DNA from: CAYYFX01 sp964571855
GTDB taxonomy: Bacteria > ARS69
Assembly: GCA_964571855.1 (NCBI GenBank)
Contig: CAZNDO010000003.1
Coordinates: 1 to 64,000, forward strand
Length of the DNA: 64,000 nucleotides
Direction: 5' to 3'
Shown: piece after piece, positions 16,901 through 26,125 of the stretch
Layout of the letters: every line of letters starts with the position of its first letter
How positions within the stretch are numbered: position 1 is the stretch's first letter
Made by a program: the position numbers and the translations under genes
The notes under the pieces: model-generated
Database searches by the model: none
The model's input: the letters and a program-made list of their open reading frames with translations, nothing else
What the model was told of the DNA's origin: nothing

Positions 16901-19900
16901 CGGAGAACCGTGACCTTCCGGATCTCCGAGAAGCCCGCGGGACCCTGCAGCCGGAGAAAGTAGATGCCGGCTGCCACTGGCTGTCCGGCCTCCTGCCCCG
17001 ACCACGCGATCTCGTACCGCCCCGGCTCCGCGACATGGCGCGGCGAGCGGAGCACCCGCCTTCCCCGAATGTCGAAGACGTCCAGCGCGTATTGGCCGGT
17101 CGCCCCGGTCGGCACGCTCAGAGCCAGCGTCACGCCGCCCGTCGCGGGGTTCGGGCGTGCCTGGCTCAGGTGCAAGCGGATCTCCACGGGGACCGGATCC
17201 ACGCCCAGCCCACTCCGCGCAAGCTCAATCGCCGGCTCGTGCCTGGGGCGAGCGCGGGTGCCTGTGCTGTCCGGCCGGCAGATGGGCTGTGCGAACTGGT
17301 AGAAGTTGGCGATGTCGATGCTGTAGCCCGCCGGCGCGAGGCGTGCTCGGATGTCGTTCGCATCGTCGAGCAGGATCCGGGTGCCGGAGTCGTCCAGGTA
17401 CCAGTAGTTGTTCCGCGCATTCAGCGTGTCGGCCGCCTGGGCGTCCGAATCGTAGAGGAAACACCCACCCGGGCTCAGGCGTGTCACCAGCGCGTTCTTC
17501 CCCCGGTCCGACAGGCTCGGACCGAGCTTCACATGGACGACGTCGTTCGTGCGGAGAGTGAACGTCGATGAATCTTGAGCAACCGCTGCCAGATCGTTCT
17601 GCCACAACCGCAGCGACGTGCCCGTCGGATCGCTGTCCCGATACACGTCCACCGCGTTGTTGCCGCCCCGGACCAGGTTGCAGTTCACCTGAACGTCCGC
17701 CGTCTGCACGTACTCCATGCCGACATGCGGCCAGTTCTCGATCCAGTTCTCGAGAACGTCGATCTCCCGGTCTTGGGAGCCGCAGACCCAATCCAGCTTC
17801 AGTCCCGCGTAGGCCGTTCCGAACTGCGGGTCCGGCGGTCCGAACAGGCGATTGTCCTGCAGGACCACTGTCTGGTGATCCTGCGGGGTCGTCTGGCAGA
17901 ACGTCTTCCCCCACACGAGGACCATCCCCGTCCCGCCGGCCGACTGGTCGAGGCCCTCCAACGAGACCTCCGTCTCGACCACGTTCACCTCGTCCGCCTG
18001 GTCGAGCAGGATCCCGATGTCCCCCTTCGACGCCGCCAGCCGAGCCCCACGCCCCACGATGCACGAATCGATCACCGCGCCCTGATAGGGCGTCCCCAGC
18101 ACCCAGATCCCCGTCTCCGCGAAGTGGTGAACCCGCGTGTTCGCCACCACCGACAGGCTGTCGGGCGCCCAGAGGAAGATCGGGTTCACGGCGAACCCGA
18201 AGTCCGCATCCTCGATCGCGCAGCGCCCCGCGGACGGGTACAAGAGCAGGGTTCCCCAATCATCCCCGTTCACCGAGTCCATGGCCGTGCTCTGGAACCA
18301 GATGAAGTCGTCCGGCGAGGCCACGCTCTCCGGGCGGCGCATCTCCACGTTCCCCAGCCCGAAGATGTCCACGCGCCCCGGTTCCCCGCCCGTGAAGTCC
18401 CACGCGCTCGAGTCCGCCTCGAACACCGCACGCGTCGGTGCCCGCAGGTCCCAAAAGCGCCCCTCGGGGATCCGGACGTCCCGGTCGAAGTAGAGGTCCG
18501 CGTCCTCGTTGTTCTCGAAGAGCGGCCAGTTCAGGATCATTGAGCACGAGTCCAGGTGGGCGATCCCGATCTTCGCGTCCCGGAACAACGTGAAGTCTAC
18601 CACGCGCGAGTCCGCGCACACCCCGCCGGATGGAGGGTACGCGTGGACCTTCATGCCGCCCCACCACCCCGTCGCGGTGGGCGCGTCGTAGGGGAATTGC
18701 GCGGCGAGAAGGCTCACCGGGTTGTAGTAGTTCTCCCCCTGGAAGTCCACGTTGCCCCGGACGAGGAGCTCCGCGAGTGTCGGGTAGTCTCCCAGGTTCT
18801 CCTGGTCTGCCCCGCCTGCCCGCGTGCCGAAGCCGAGCTTCCAGCCTGCCTTGAGGGTCAGGGTGCTGTCCTGCGGCACGACCACATCGCGATCGAAGCC
18901 GAACTGGAACTCGTTGTTCACGAGCTTGATCGTGTGCGTGCCGCCGTCGAAGGAGTACGCCGGGAACAGCGTGTCCTCCACCGCGATCGCGTAGAGCGCG
19001 TCCTTGATCGTGGCGTTGTGCTGGCCCAGCGTGCCGCCGCGGCGGAGGCGCAGGCCGTAGTGGTCCGCGGGCTGCGGGCCATCGCCGGTGATCAGGGAGT
19101 CGGCGTACGGGCCGATCCGGAGCGACGTGTCCTGGCTGGATGCGATGAACCGGTCCCCGAGCTGGAGCGGCTCATGCTCGAACTCCAGGTGCCCGTCGAC
19201 CTCGAACTCCACGCGCTTGAGATCCACGCCCTCCCGGCCGGCGAGCGCGGAGTCCGCGCGTACGAGGATTCGAGCGTCCTCCGCCATCGTGACCGTGTCT
19301 CCGGCCGCGACGGTGAAGTCCTCGGTCAGGATCACCTGGTCCGTCCAGGTGATGTCGCCGGACGTCTCTTCCGCGGACTGGTTCCACTTGATGTCGAACG
19401 TGTAGCTGCTGTCCGGGCCCTCGCGGATGTTCATCACGGCGAGGCCCGTGGGCACGATCTGGCGCTGGGCGTCCGCGCCTGTCCCGTACAGGTTCGTGTT
19501 CGGCGTCGTGTACGGAGCGAAGAGGGTGTTCACGCCGGGCTTGAAGGCGTCCGTGCTGTCGGCGGTGTTCTGAACGCAGTAGTAGCCTCCGTGGTCGTTT
19601 GGAAGATCCCCCCACGAGGAGATCCGTGACCTTCCCTGTATCGGATCCGGCCGGAAGGTCTCATCCCACGTGCCGGCTGCCACCTCGACGTTGAGTCGGT
19701 GATTGAGGTGTGCGTTGAATGGGTTATCCCTGCAGACCGACTGCCACTCCGGCCCTCCCCAGTTGACGTGCGTGATAAGCAGGCCGCTGCCGGGCTGCCC
19801 TTGGGCGAGGTACCCATTGGGCCCGGACCACGAGTCGGCGTAGACGCTGGAGTGTCGCCGGTTCTCGAGAACGAACACCTGGGAACTGTCGGCCGCCCCC

Positions 19901-21120
19901 AGCGGATAGATCACCGCGCAGGTCGAGTCCGTGCGCGGACTCGTGAAGGACGGGCTACCCTCAACGCTCGAGTCGTACAAAGTGACCGTCGCGTCGGTCC
20001 CCGGGAAGATCCGGATCGGGTCCAACCATCCGAGGAGGTACCTCGCTGCACCGGACATGATCGCGCCGCTACCGTTGCTGTACATGATGCCCCAGTACGC
20101 CATGGACCAGATGTGGCTACCCGCATCGAGCAGGTTGCTGTTCTGGTACAGGGAGTGTCCGATCTCGTGCACGATCACCTGTCGGTAGACTCGCAGCCCA
20201 TGGACGGCCACGGGATAGTCCCCGGGAGCGACGCACCTGCAGGTGTCGGCTGGGCCGGTCGGAATCTGGAGAGTGCCGTCTTGTCCGTTCGGGTAGCTCT
20301 CTTTCGCCACCCGGAATCCGTATCCTTGGGCGAACGCCTGGAGGTAGGGCACAACCTGCAACCCGGATGTTGGCAGGCTGTGGCTGAAGCTGCTGCCAGT
20401 GTCTCCCGTGAGGGCAATGACTGAGTCCTCCGTCGCGGCGCAATTTTCCGTGCAGGGAGTCCCGGTGGCGCAGCTGTCGATGCAGTCCCCGAAGTGGCGC
20501 ATACCCCGCAGCAGGACGACGACGTAGTCCAGGGTGTCCACGTTGTTTCTCGCGAACCGCGACGTGATGAAGCCGGTCGCATCGACCGAGTCCATTGCGG
20601 CGCGGCGGCACGCGTAGGCTCCTGTGCGGCCGAACACCGCCACATCGGGAAGCACGACAACCTGCGGATAGACCTCCCCCCGGAACCGGAGCTTCCCCTG
20701 CGACATGTGGTGCATGAGGTGGCTGATCGAGCCCTCGACCGCCGGAGGACCCGGGTTCGCGTCGGGCTCGACCAGCGAGTCCGCCCAAGCCGGAAGTTGA
20801 TCCCACGAACCCGCGCTTGGATCGATCGGCCACTCGTCGGTCCAGCTCGCTCGGTTGTCGTCCCGGAAGCGGGCCAGAATGAAGAGGGCGTTGACTTGCC
20901 CGACGTTGGGTACGATAGGTGCCGCTTGCAGCCCCGGATCCTCGAACCCGCAGAACTCGTCGTCCTGTGCGGCGCCGGGGCTGGTTCCGAGGAGAGCTTG
21001 GGCGGCGAAGCACAGCACGGCGATCCCGTCACGAAGCCGGCGGGAGCCGACGCTCACCCGGGGGGGGGCGAAGAAGTTCGGACGCGGAGTGGGCGACTTC
21101 CAGTGCGGGCGGGGGTTCAT
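16897..21120 (-). CDS. Giant secreted zincin-like metalloprotease with beta-helix and FlgD/T9SS-like C-terminus
   Basis: A 1407-residue exported protein. It has an N-terminal extension before a hydrophobic signal core (about 31-51), and an M6-like domain with HEIGHSLYQNSNLL (H318, E319, H322). Broad parallel beta-helix or Ig-like regions follow (about 600-1300). A final 90-residue domain (ARPNPATGGVTLAL ... YALDVFDIRGRRV ... GIYFLRLQG ... KVTVLR) matches FlgD-Ig / type IX secretion class A CTDs. GGGAGGTGG precedes the ATG at 21120; a longer Arg-rich frame upstream is unlikely. The third zinc ligand is unclear. It heads an operon of four secreted proteins, two bearing the WG tail. Confidence 0.78.
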   Translation of the reverse strand: MNPRPHWKSPTPRPNFFAPPRVSVGSRRLRDGIAVLCFAAQALLGTSPGAAQDDEFCGFEDPGLQAAPIVPNVGQVNALFILARFRDDNRASWTDEWPIDPSAGSWDQLPAWADSLVEPDANPGPPAVEGSISHLMHHMSQGKLRFRGEVYPQVVVLPDVAVFGRTGAYACRRAAMDSVDATGFITSRFARNNVDTLDYVVVLLRGMRHFGDCIDSCATGTPCTENCAATEDSVIALTGDTGSSFSHSLPTSGLQVVPYLQAFAQGYGFRVAKESYPNGQDGTLQIPTGPADTCRCVAPGDYPVAVHGLRVYRQVIVHEIGHSLYQNSNLLDAGSHIWSMAYWGIMYSNGSGAIMSGAARYLLGWLDPIRIFPGTDATVTLYDSSVEGSPSFTSPRTDSTCAVIYPLGAADSSQVFVLENRRHSSVYADSWSGPNGYLAQGQPGSGLLITHVNWGGPEWQSVCRDNPFNAHLNHRLNVEVAAGTWDETFRPDPIQGRSRISSWGDLPNDHGGYYCVQNTADSTDAFKPGVNTLFAPYTTPNTNLYGTGADAQRQIVPTGLAVMNIREGPDSSYTFDIKWNQSAEETSGDITWTDQVILTEDFTVAAGDTVTMAEDARILVRADSALAGREGVDLKRVEFEVDGHLEFEHEPLQLGDRFIASSQDTSLRIGPYADSLITGDGPQPADHYGLRLRRGGTLGQHNATIKDALYAIAVEDTLFPAYSFDGGTHTIKLVNNEFQFGFDRDVVVPQDSTLTLKAGWKLGFGTRAGGADQENLGDYPTLAELLVRGNVDFQGENYYNPVSLLAAQFPYDAPTATGWWGGMKVHAYPPSGGVCADSRVVDFTLFRDAKIGIAHLDSCSMILNWPLFENNEDADLYFDRDVRIPEGRFWDLRAPTRAVFEADSSAWDFTGGEPGRVDIFGLGNVEMRRPESVASPDDFIWFQSTAMDSVNGDDWGTLLLYPSAGRCAIEDADFGFAVNPIFLWAPDSLSVVANTRVHHFAETGIWVLGTPYQGAVIDSCIVGRGARLAASKGDIGILLDQADEVNVVETEVSLEGLDQSAGGTGMVLVWGKTFCQTTPQDHQTVVLQDNRLFGPPDPQFGTAYAGLKLDWVCGSQDREIDVLENWIENWPHVGMEYVQTADVQVNCNLVRGGNNAVDVYRDSDPTGTSLRLWQNDLAAVAQDSSTFTLRTNDVVHVKLGPSLSDRGKNALVTRLSPGGCFLYDSDAQAADTLNARNNYWYLDDSGTRILLDDANDIRARLAPAGYSIDIANFYQFAQPICRPDSTGTRARPRHEPAIELARSGLGVDPVPVEIRLHLSQARPNPATGGVTLALSVPTGATGQYALDVFDIRGRRVLRSPRHVAEPGRYEIAWSGQEAGQPVAAGIYFLRLQGPAGFSEIRKVTVLR

Positions 21121-21208
21121 GGCCACCTCCCTGTGGCCGCGAACGCGCTCTCGTGGCAGGGCCGCCCGTGCGCACCGAGCGCTCGTCTGGTCGCGACCGA
21201 CATCGGTC

Positions 21209-21237
21209 AAGATGCAGGAAGATGAGCTACGAGTCAA
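21209..21237 (-). promoter_or_regulatory. Putative promoter of the secreted-protein operon
   Basis: Read leftward: TTGACT (21237-21232), 17 bases, CATCTT (21214-21209). It overlaps the end of the copper ATPase gene and would give a leader of about 80 bases before the ATG at 21120. The local sequence is clearly less GC-rich than its surroundings. Confidence 0.45.
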
Positions 21238-23539
21238 GAACTATTGGTAACTTCCCTGGAACTTTCAGCTCCGGGACCGCGCAGCCGGCCATTCGCCGCA
21301 GCCGCAACGAGTTGCCCACGACCGACACCGAACTGAGCGCCATTGCGGCGCTGGCGAAGACCGGCGAGAGCAACCACCCCGTCCACGGGAAGAAGACGCC
21401 GGCGGCCAGCGGGATCCCGATCACGTTGTAACCGAAGGCCCACACCAGGTTCTGCCGGATGATGCGGCGCGCGGACCTCGCCAGGCGCAGCACCGCGGGG
21501 ATGGACGCCAGCTTCCCGCCCGCGAGCGCCACGTCCGCGGCCTCGAGCGCCACGTCCGTGCCGGAGCCCATCGCGAGGGAGAGATCCGCGGCGGCGAGCG
21601 CGGCGGCGTCGTTCACGCCGTCGCCGGCCATGGCCACCACGGCGCCGGCCTCGCGCAGCGCGCGCACCTTCGCGATCTTGTCCTGCGGCGTGGCCTCGGC
21701 GATCACCTCGTCGATGCCCGCCTCGCGCGCCACCGCCTCGGTCGTGCCGCGGCGATCGCCGCTGAGGAGGATCACGCGCAGGCCCAGGCGCTTCAGCGCG
21801 GCCACGGCGTCGCGCGCGTCCGGGCGCAAGGGATCGCGCACGCCGAACGCGGCCACCGCCCGCCCGTCCACGGCCACGAGCACCGGCGTGGCGGCGTCGC
21901 GCTCCATCGCGGCCACGGCGTCCGCGAGCGCCGCGGGGTCCGCCTGTTGCGATGCAAGGAACGCCGCCGTGCCCACGCGCACCTTGCGTCCTTCCACCCG
22001 GCCGAGCATGCCGGCCCCCGCGCTGGCAAACGCGGTCTCAGCCTCGACCCCGCGCGCCCCCTTCGCCTCCGCGTGTCGCACGATCGCGCCGGCCAGCGGG
22101 TGCTCGGAGCGACGCTCCAGCGCGGCGGCGTATGCCAGGACCTCGAGCTCCGGCAGCCCGGCATCCGGCGCCATCGTGACGTGCGTCACCTCAGGGCGAC
22201 CGCGCGTGAGCGTGCCGGTCTTGTCCAGGACCACCGTGTCCACGCGCGGGCCGGTCTCCAGCACCGCCGCGTTGCGCACGAGGATGCCGGACTTCGCCGC
22301 GCGGCCGGTGGCCACCGCGATGGCCGCGGGCACCGCGAGACCCATGGCGCACGGGCACGCGATGATGAGCACGGTGACGAACGCGTGCAGGCCGAACGCG
22401 AGCCCCTGCCCCGCGAGGACCCAGCCGATCAGCGCGGCGACCGCCACGCCGATCACCGCGGGCACGAACACGGCCGCCACGCGATCCACGAGCCGCTGCA
22501 CCGCCGGCTTCGCGGCCATGGCCTCCTCCAGGAGCGCCACGATGCGCGCGACGGCGGTGTGCTGGCCCACGGCGGTGGCGCGGAACGTGATGCCGCCGGC
22601 GCCGTTCACGGTGCCGCCGGCCACGCGGTCGCCCGCGTGCTTCTCCACGGGCACGGACTCGCCGGTGAGCAGCGACTCGTCCACCGACGTGTCGCCCTTC
22701 TCCACCACGCCGTCCACGGGGACCTTCTCGCCGGGACGAAGGACCACGAGGTCGCCCTCGCGCACGTCCGCCACCGGCACGTCCACCTCGCGGCCGTCGC
22801 GCAGCACGCGCGCCTCGCGCGGGGCGCTCTCCGCCAGCGTGCGCACGGCCTCGCCCGCGGTCCGCTTCGCCCGCTCCTCCAGGAGCCGGCCGAGGGTGAC
22901 GAGGGACACGACCCACGGCACCGCCTCGTACCACACGTCCGTCGGCAGCCCGAGCGCCTGCACGCGCTCCGGCGCGATCGTCACCACCGTGGACGCCACG
23001 AACGCGGTGCCGGTGCCGAGCGCCACGAGCGAGTCCATGTCCAGGTTGCCGTGCCGCAGGCCGCGCCCCGTGCGCTCGAAGAAGTGACGGCCGGACCAGA
23101 GGATCACGGGCAGGGTGATCGCGAAGAGCATCCAGCGCAGCGCGTCGTGCGACAGGCGGTCCAGCCCCGGCAGCGCGGAGCCGTGGTGCATCAGCGGCAT
23201 GGACAGCGCCATGGCGATCCACGCCGCGGCGAAGGAGTAGGCGAAGCGCGCGCCGAGCTGCGCCTCGGAGACGTCCCGCGAAGGCGCGGCCAGGGAGTGG
23301 TGCTCGCCGCCGTCGCGGACGTGGGCGTCGTAGCCGGCGGCGCGCACGGCGGTCACGAGCGCATCCGGGCCGGGATGCTCGTCCTGTTCGCCGTGCTCCG
23401 CCCACGCGACGCGCGCGCGCTTCGCCATGAGGTCCACGCGCGCGGACTCCACGCCCGGCACCGCCTCCAGCGCCTTCTCCACGCGGGAGACGCAGCTCGC
23501 GCAGTGCATTCCCGTGACGTCCAGCGTGGTGCGTTCCAT
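21227..23539 (-). CDS. copA: Cu(+)-exporting P1B-type ATPase
   Basis: A 770-residue copper pump. It has one N-terminal heavy-metal domain with GMHCASC (Cys13, Cys16), a His-rich linker, and eight predicted TM helices. Motifs: actuator TGES (292-295), ion site CPC (395-397), phosphorylation DKTGT (439-443), SEHPLAG and GDGVND. The TM7 YN and TM8 MxxSS residues (YNVIGIPLA, MALSSVS) complete the P1B-1 Cu+ signature, so copper export to the periplasm is well supported. The start at ATG 23539 gives a normal metal-domain N-terminus; the longer upstream frame is Arg/Pro-rich and unlikely. It is divergent from a DUF2946 gene that is often linked to copper. Confidence 0.95.
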   Translation of the reverse strand: MERTTLDVTGMHCASCVSRVEKALEAVPGVESARVDLMAKRARVAWAEHGEQDEHPGPDALVTAVRAAGYDAHVRDGGEHHSLAAPSRDVSEAQLGARFAYSFAAAWIAMALSMPLMHHGSALPGLDRLSHDALRWMLFAITLPVILWSGRHFFERTGRGLRHGNLDMDSLVALGTGTAFVASTVVTIAPERVQALGLPTDVWYEAVPWVVSLVTLGRLLEERAKRTAGEAVRTLAESAPREARVLRDGREVDVPVADVREGDLVVLRPGEKVPVDGVVEKGDTSVDESLLTGESVPVEKHAGDRVAGGTVNGAGGITFRATAVGQHTAVARIVALLEEAMAAKPAVQRLVDRVAAVFVPAVIGVAVAALIGWVLAGQGLAFGLHAFVTVLIIACPCAMGLAVPAAIAVATGRAAKSGILVRNAAVLETGPRVDTVVLDKTGTLTRGRPEVTHVTMAPDAGLPELEVLAYAAALERRSEHPLAGAIVRHAEAKGARGVEAETAFASAGAGMLGRVEGRKVRVGTAAFLASQQADPAALADAVAAMERDAATPVLVAVDGRAVAAFGVRDPLRPDARDAVAALKRLGLRVILLSGDRRGTTEAVAREAGIDEVIAEATPQDKIAKVRALREAGAVVAMAGDGVNDAAALAAADLSLAMGSGTDVALEAADVALAGGKLASIPAVLRLARSARRIIRQNLVWAFGYNVIGIPLAAGVFFPWTGWLLSPVFASAAMALSSVSVVGNSLRLRRMAGCAVPELKVPGKLPIVLDS

Positions 23540-23602
23540 CCCTCGCCTCGCTCCGGCGGACCCGGACCGCCTCCCGATCAACCTACGACGCCGGCCCGCC
23601 CC

Positions 23603-23631
23603 TTGACAGGACTGCGTCTCCCCCGTTCTCT
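23603..23631 (+). promoter_or_regulatory. Putative leaderless promoter of the DUF2946-like gene
   Basis: TTGACA (23603-23608), 17 bases, TTCTCT (23626-23631), then 6 bases to the ATG at 23638. The -10 is poor, but the spacing matches three other promoters in this window. No ribosome-binding site is present. Confidence 0.42.
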
Positions 23632-23637
23632 GGCAGC

Positions 23638-23949
23638 ATGTGGCGGAAGCGCATCCCGGCCGTCCTGGCCCTTCTGTTCCTGCTCGCCGGGCCCCTGGGG
23701 CTCCTGGCGGTGGGGCATGCCGCCCTGCACGGGCACTGCCACACCTCCTCGGATGCGGAGGACCAGCCGGAGATTCCGTGTCCGGTCTGCCAGTTCCTGA
23801 CCACGGTCTCCCTGGGGACGCCGCCGCCGGCCCCCACCCTGCCGGGATTGGTGGCCTTCGGTCCGGCGTCGGCCGCACCGGCCGAGGCGCCGGTCCTCCC
23901 GCCGGCCTTCACTCCCACCCGCGCGCGCGCTCCCCCCATCCCCGCCTGA
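23638..23949 (+). CDS. Small DUF2946-like protein with His/Cys cluster
   Basis: A 103-residue exported or membrane-anchored protein. It has a hydrophobic N-terminus (about 6-28), then HAALHGHCHTSSDAEDQ and PCPVCQFL, a His/Cys arrangement like that of DUF2946 proteins. The C-terminal half is Pro/Ala-rich. By position (divergent from the copper ATPase, upstream of a metal-uptake set) a periplasmic copper- or zinc-binding role is plausible. This is inference; the family has no settled function. The start has no ribosome site and seems leaderless. Confidence 0.65.
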   Translation: MWRKRIPAVLALLFLLAGPLGLLAVGHAALHGHCHTSSDAEDQPEIPCPVCQFLTTVSLGTPPPAPTLPGLVAFGPASAAPAEAPVLPPAFTPTRARAPPIPA

Positions 23950-23957
23950 ACGGTTCC

Positions 23958-23976
23958 CGGAGCGGTCGCCGCTCCG
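23958..23976 (+). terminator. Hairpin after the DUF2946-like gene
   Basis: CGGAGCGG (23958-23965), loop tcg, CCGCTCCG (23969-23976): a perfect 8-bp stem starting 9 bases after the stop. There is no T-tract, so it may attenuate rather than end transcription into the metal-uptake operon. Confidence 0.4.
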
Positions 23977-24034
23977 TGCCCGCGTGCCCGCCGTCCGGCG
24001 TGGCGCGCCGTACCGTCATCGGGAGGGAGATCCC

Positions 24035-25189
24035 ATGCGCGCTCTGCGCCTGCCCGCGGCTCTCGTCGGGCCGGTCCTGCTGCTGTTCCCGCTCGTCGCG
24101 GGGCCGGCGGCGGCCGGTCCGGTCAATCCGGACATCTCCGTCGTCGGCCAACCGTTCGCCCGCTGGACGAACGACGCCGAGGATTCCTCGAAGGACCGCC
24201 TCGCGCTGGACCCCGGCGAGGTGGAACTGCTCTTCGACGCGTACCTGAACCCCTACGCCCGCGGCCTCGTCATCGTGGCGCTCGGCGACGAGGGCGCCGA
24301 GGTGGAGGAGGGGTACTTCTCGCTCGTGCGCGGGCTGCCCGGCGGCCTCGCGCTCAAGGCCGGGAAGTACCGCGTGGACTTCGGCAAGATGAACCTCATG
24401 CACGGCCATGCGCTGCCCTTCGCGGAACGGCCACGCGTGCTGGCAGCGTACCTGCCGGGCGAGGAGTCGCTGAACGAGACCGGCGTGTCGCTCTCGGAGC
24501 GGATCCCCGTGCCGGGCACGTTCTCGCTCACGGCGGCGGTGGATCTCCTCCAGGGGGACTCGTTCCGCGTCGAGCGCGAAGCCTCGGAGGCGCCGGACGA
24601 TCCGCTCGTGGTGGATCCGGACGGCGCCGACCGCGCGGACGAGGCGCGGCCCGCGTTCGCGGGGCACCTCTCCGGATTCGGACAGATCGGCGAGCGATCC
24701 GGTGTCGAGGTGGCGCTGTCCGCCGCCGGCGGCACGAACAACGTGGCCGCGCGCACGCGCACGAAGGTGTTCGCGGCCGCGGCGAAGGCGAAGCTGTGGA
24801 CGGCGCCGCGGTCGTACCTGCTCTTGCAGGGCGAAGTGCTGAAGCTGGACCGCGAGGACGCGCTCTGGGACGAGGACGCCGCGGCGTACGCGAGCACGCG
24901 GACGAAGCCGCTCGGCGGCTACGTGTACGCGGACTACGCCTTCTCCCCGCGCTGGGACGCGGGGCTCTTCGCCGAGTCGTACGGGCAGCCGGGCGACGCC
25001 GACGTGCGGGACAACGCCTTCGGCGCCTTCGTGGGGCTGTCGCTGATGGAGGAGACCACGTCGTTCCGGCTGGACTGGAACCGGCTCCTCCCCGGCGCGC
25101 CCGAGGGCGCGGAGGATCCCGATCCCGTGGACACGCTCACGCTGCGCGCCATCTTCTCCATGGGGCCGCACAAGGCCCACCAGTTCTAG
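24035..25189 (+). CDS. Outer-membrane barrel protein of the metal-uptake operon
   Basis: A 384-residue exported protein: signal peptide (about 1-27, AAA end), DISVVGQPFARW, then LALDPGEVELLFDAYLNPYARG. Many amphipathic strands follow, and it ends KAHQF with terminal Phe. The phrase LKAGKYRVDFGKMNLMHGHALPFAERP, with clustered His/Met near a periplasmic loop, could touch metal. GGGAGGGAG lies 6 bases before the ATG at 24035, which fixes the start. The binding-protein gene follows after 9 bases. It may be the outer-membrane entry route for the metal taken up by the next two gene products; the homologous family is commonly found beside TroA/ZnuA genes, but I cannot name it. Confidence 0.75.
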   Translation: MRALRLPAALVGPVLLLFPLVAGPAAAGPVNPDISVVGQPFARWTNDAEDSSKDRLALDPGEVELLFDAYLNPYARGLVIVALGDEGAEVEEGYFSLVRGLPGGLALKAGKYRVDFGKMNLMHGHALPFAERPRVLAAYLPGEESLNETGVSLSERIPVPGTFSLTAAVDLLQGDSFRVEREASEAPDDPLVVDPDGADRADEARPAFAGHLSGFGQIGERSGVEVALSAAGGTNNVAARTRTKVFAAAAKAKLWTAPRSYLLLQGEVLKLDREDALWDEDAAAYASTRTKPLGGYVYADYAFSPRWDAGLFAESYGQPGDADVRDNAFGAFVGLSLMEETTSFRLDWNRLLPGAPEGAEDPDPVDTLTLRAIFSMGPHKAHQF

Positions 25190-25198
25190 GAGCGAATC

Positions 25199-26116
25199 AT
25201 GACTGCAATCCTGCGAACGTTCGGACGGAACGTCCCGCTCCTGGTCCTCGCCCTGGCCGCGGTCGGGCCCGGGGCCGCGGACGCGGATGCGAAGGTGAAG
25301 GTGGCCGCCTCCATCCCGGATCTCGCGTCGATCGCCGCGTACGTGGGCGGCGAGCACGTGGAGGTCTTCGCCATCGCGCGGCCGGGCGCGGACGTCCACC
25401 GCGTGGAGGTCCTGCCGTCGTACATGGTGAAGGTGTCGCGCGCCGACGTGTACCTGAAGGTCGGCCTGGAGCTGGACCGCTGGGCGGACGGGATCATCGA
25501 CGGCTCGCGCAACGGCCGGCTCCGCATCGTGGACTGCGCCCGGGACATCGTGCCGCTGGAGAAGCCGTCCACGGTGAACGCGTCCATGGGCGACGTGCAT
25601 CCCTTCGGGAACCCGCACTACTGGCTGGACCCGCGCAACGGGATCGTCGTGGCGCATGCGGTGGCGGAGGCGCTGTCGGCGGAAGACCCGGTGCACGCGG
25701 CGGAGTACGCGGCGAACGAGCAACGGTTCGCGAAGGAGGCCCAGGCCTGCTTCGAGCGGAACGCGGCCGCGGCGGCGGCGCTGCCCGAGCGCACCGTGTT
25801 CACGTACCACGCGTCGTGGGTGTACCTCGCGGCGGCATTCGGCCTGGAGGTGGCCGGCACGGCGGAGCCCGTGCCCGGGATCCCGCCGACCGCGAAGCAC
25901 CTGGCCGAACTCGTGGACGTGGCACGGGCGCGGCGCGTGCCGGTGCTGATCCAGGAGCCGTACTTCCCGGACGATGCCGGGAAGTTCCTCGCGCGCGAGA
26001 CCGGACTGCGCGTGGTGAAGGCGGCGCCGTCCTGCGACGGCGTGGAGCCCGGAAGCTACCTCGCGCACTTCGACGCGTTGTTCTCGCTCCTGGCCGCTCC
26101 GCCAACACGGTCCTAG
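25199..26116 (+). CDS. TroA/ZnuA-like metal-binding protein of an ABC importer
   Basis: A 305-residue cluster A-I solute-binding protein. It has a signal peptide (about 1-30), KVKVAASIPDLASIAAYVGG, and PGADVHRVEVLPSYM carrying the first His ligand. Then come MGDVHPFGNPHYWLDPRNG (second ligand region), YHASWVYLAAAFGLE (third) and VVKAAPSCDG near the end (Asp ligand). It lacks the long His-rich loop of Gram-negative ZnuA, so zinc versus manganese or iron is open. AGGAG precedes the ATG. It is followed by its permease but no ATPase gene is nearby. Confidence 0.88.
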   Translation: MTAILRTFGRNVPLLVLALAAVGPGAADADAKVKVAASIPDLASIAAYVGGEHVEVFAIARPGADVHRVEVLPSYMVKVSRADVYLKVGLELDRWADGIIDGSRNGRLRIVDCARDIVPLEKPSTVNASMGDVHPFGNPHYWLDPRNGIVVAHAVAEALSAEDPVHAAEYAANEQRFAKEAQACFERNAAAAAALPERTVFTYHASWVYLAAAFGLEVAGTAEPVPGIPPTAKHLAELVDVARARRVPVLIQEPYFPDDAGKFLARETGLRVVKAAPSCDGVEPGSYLAHFDALFSLLAAPPTRS

Positions 26117-26125
26117 GAGGCGGCC

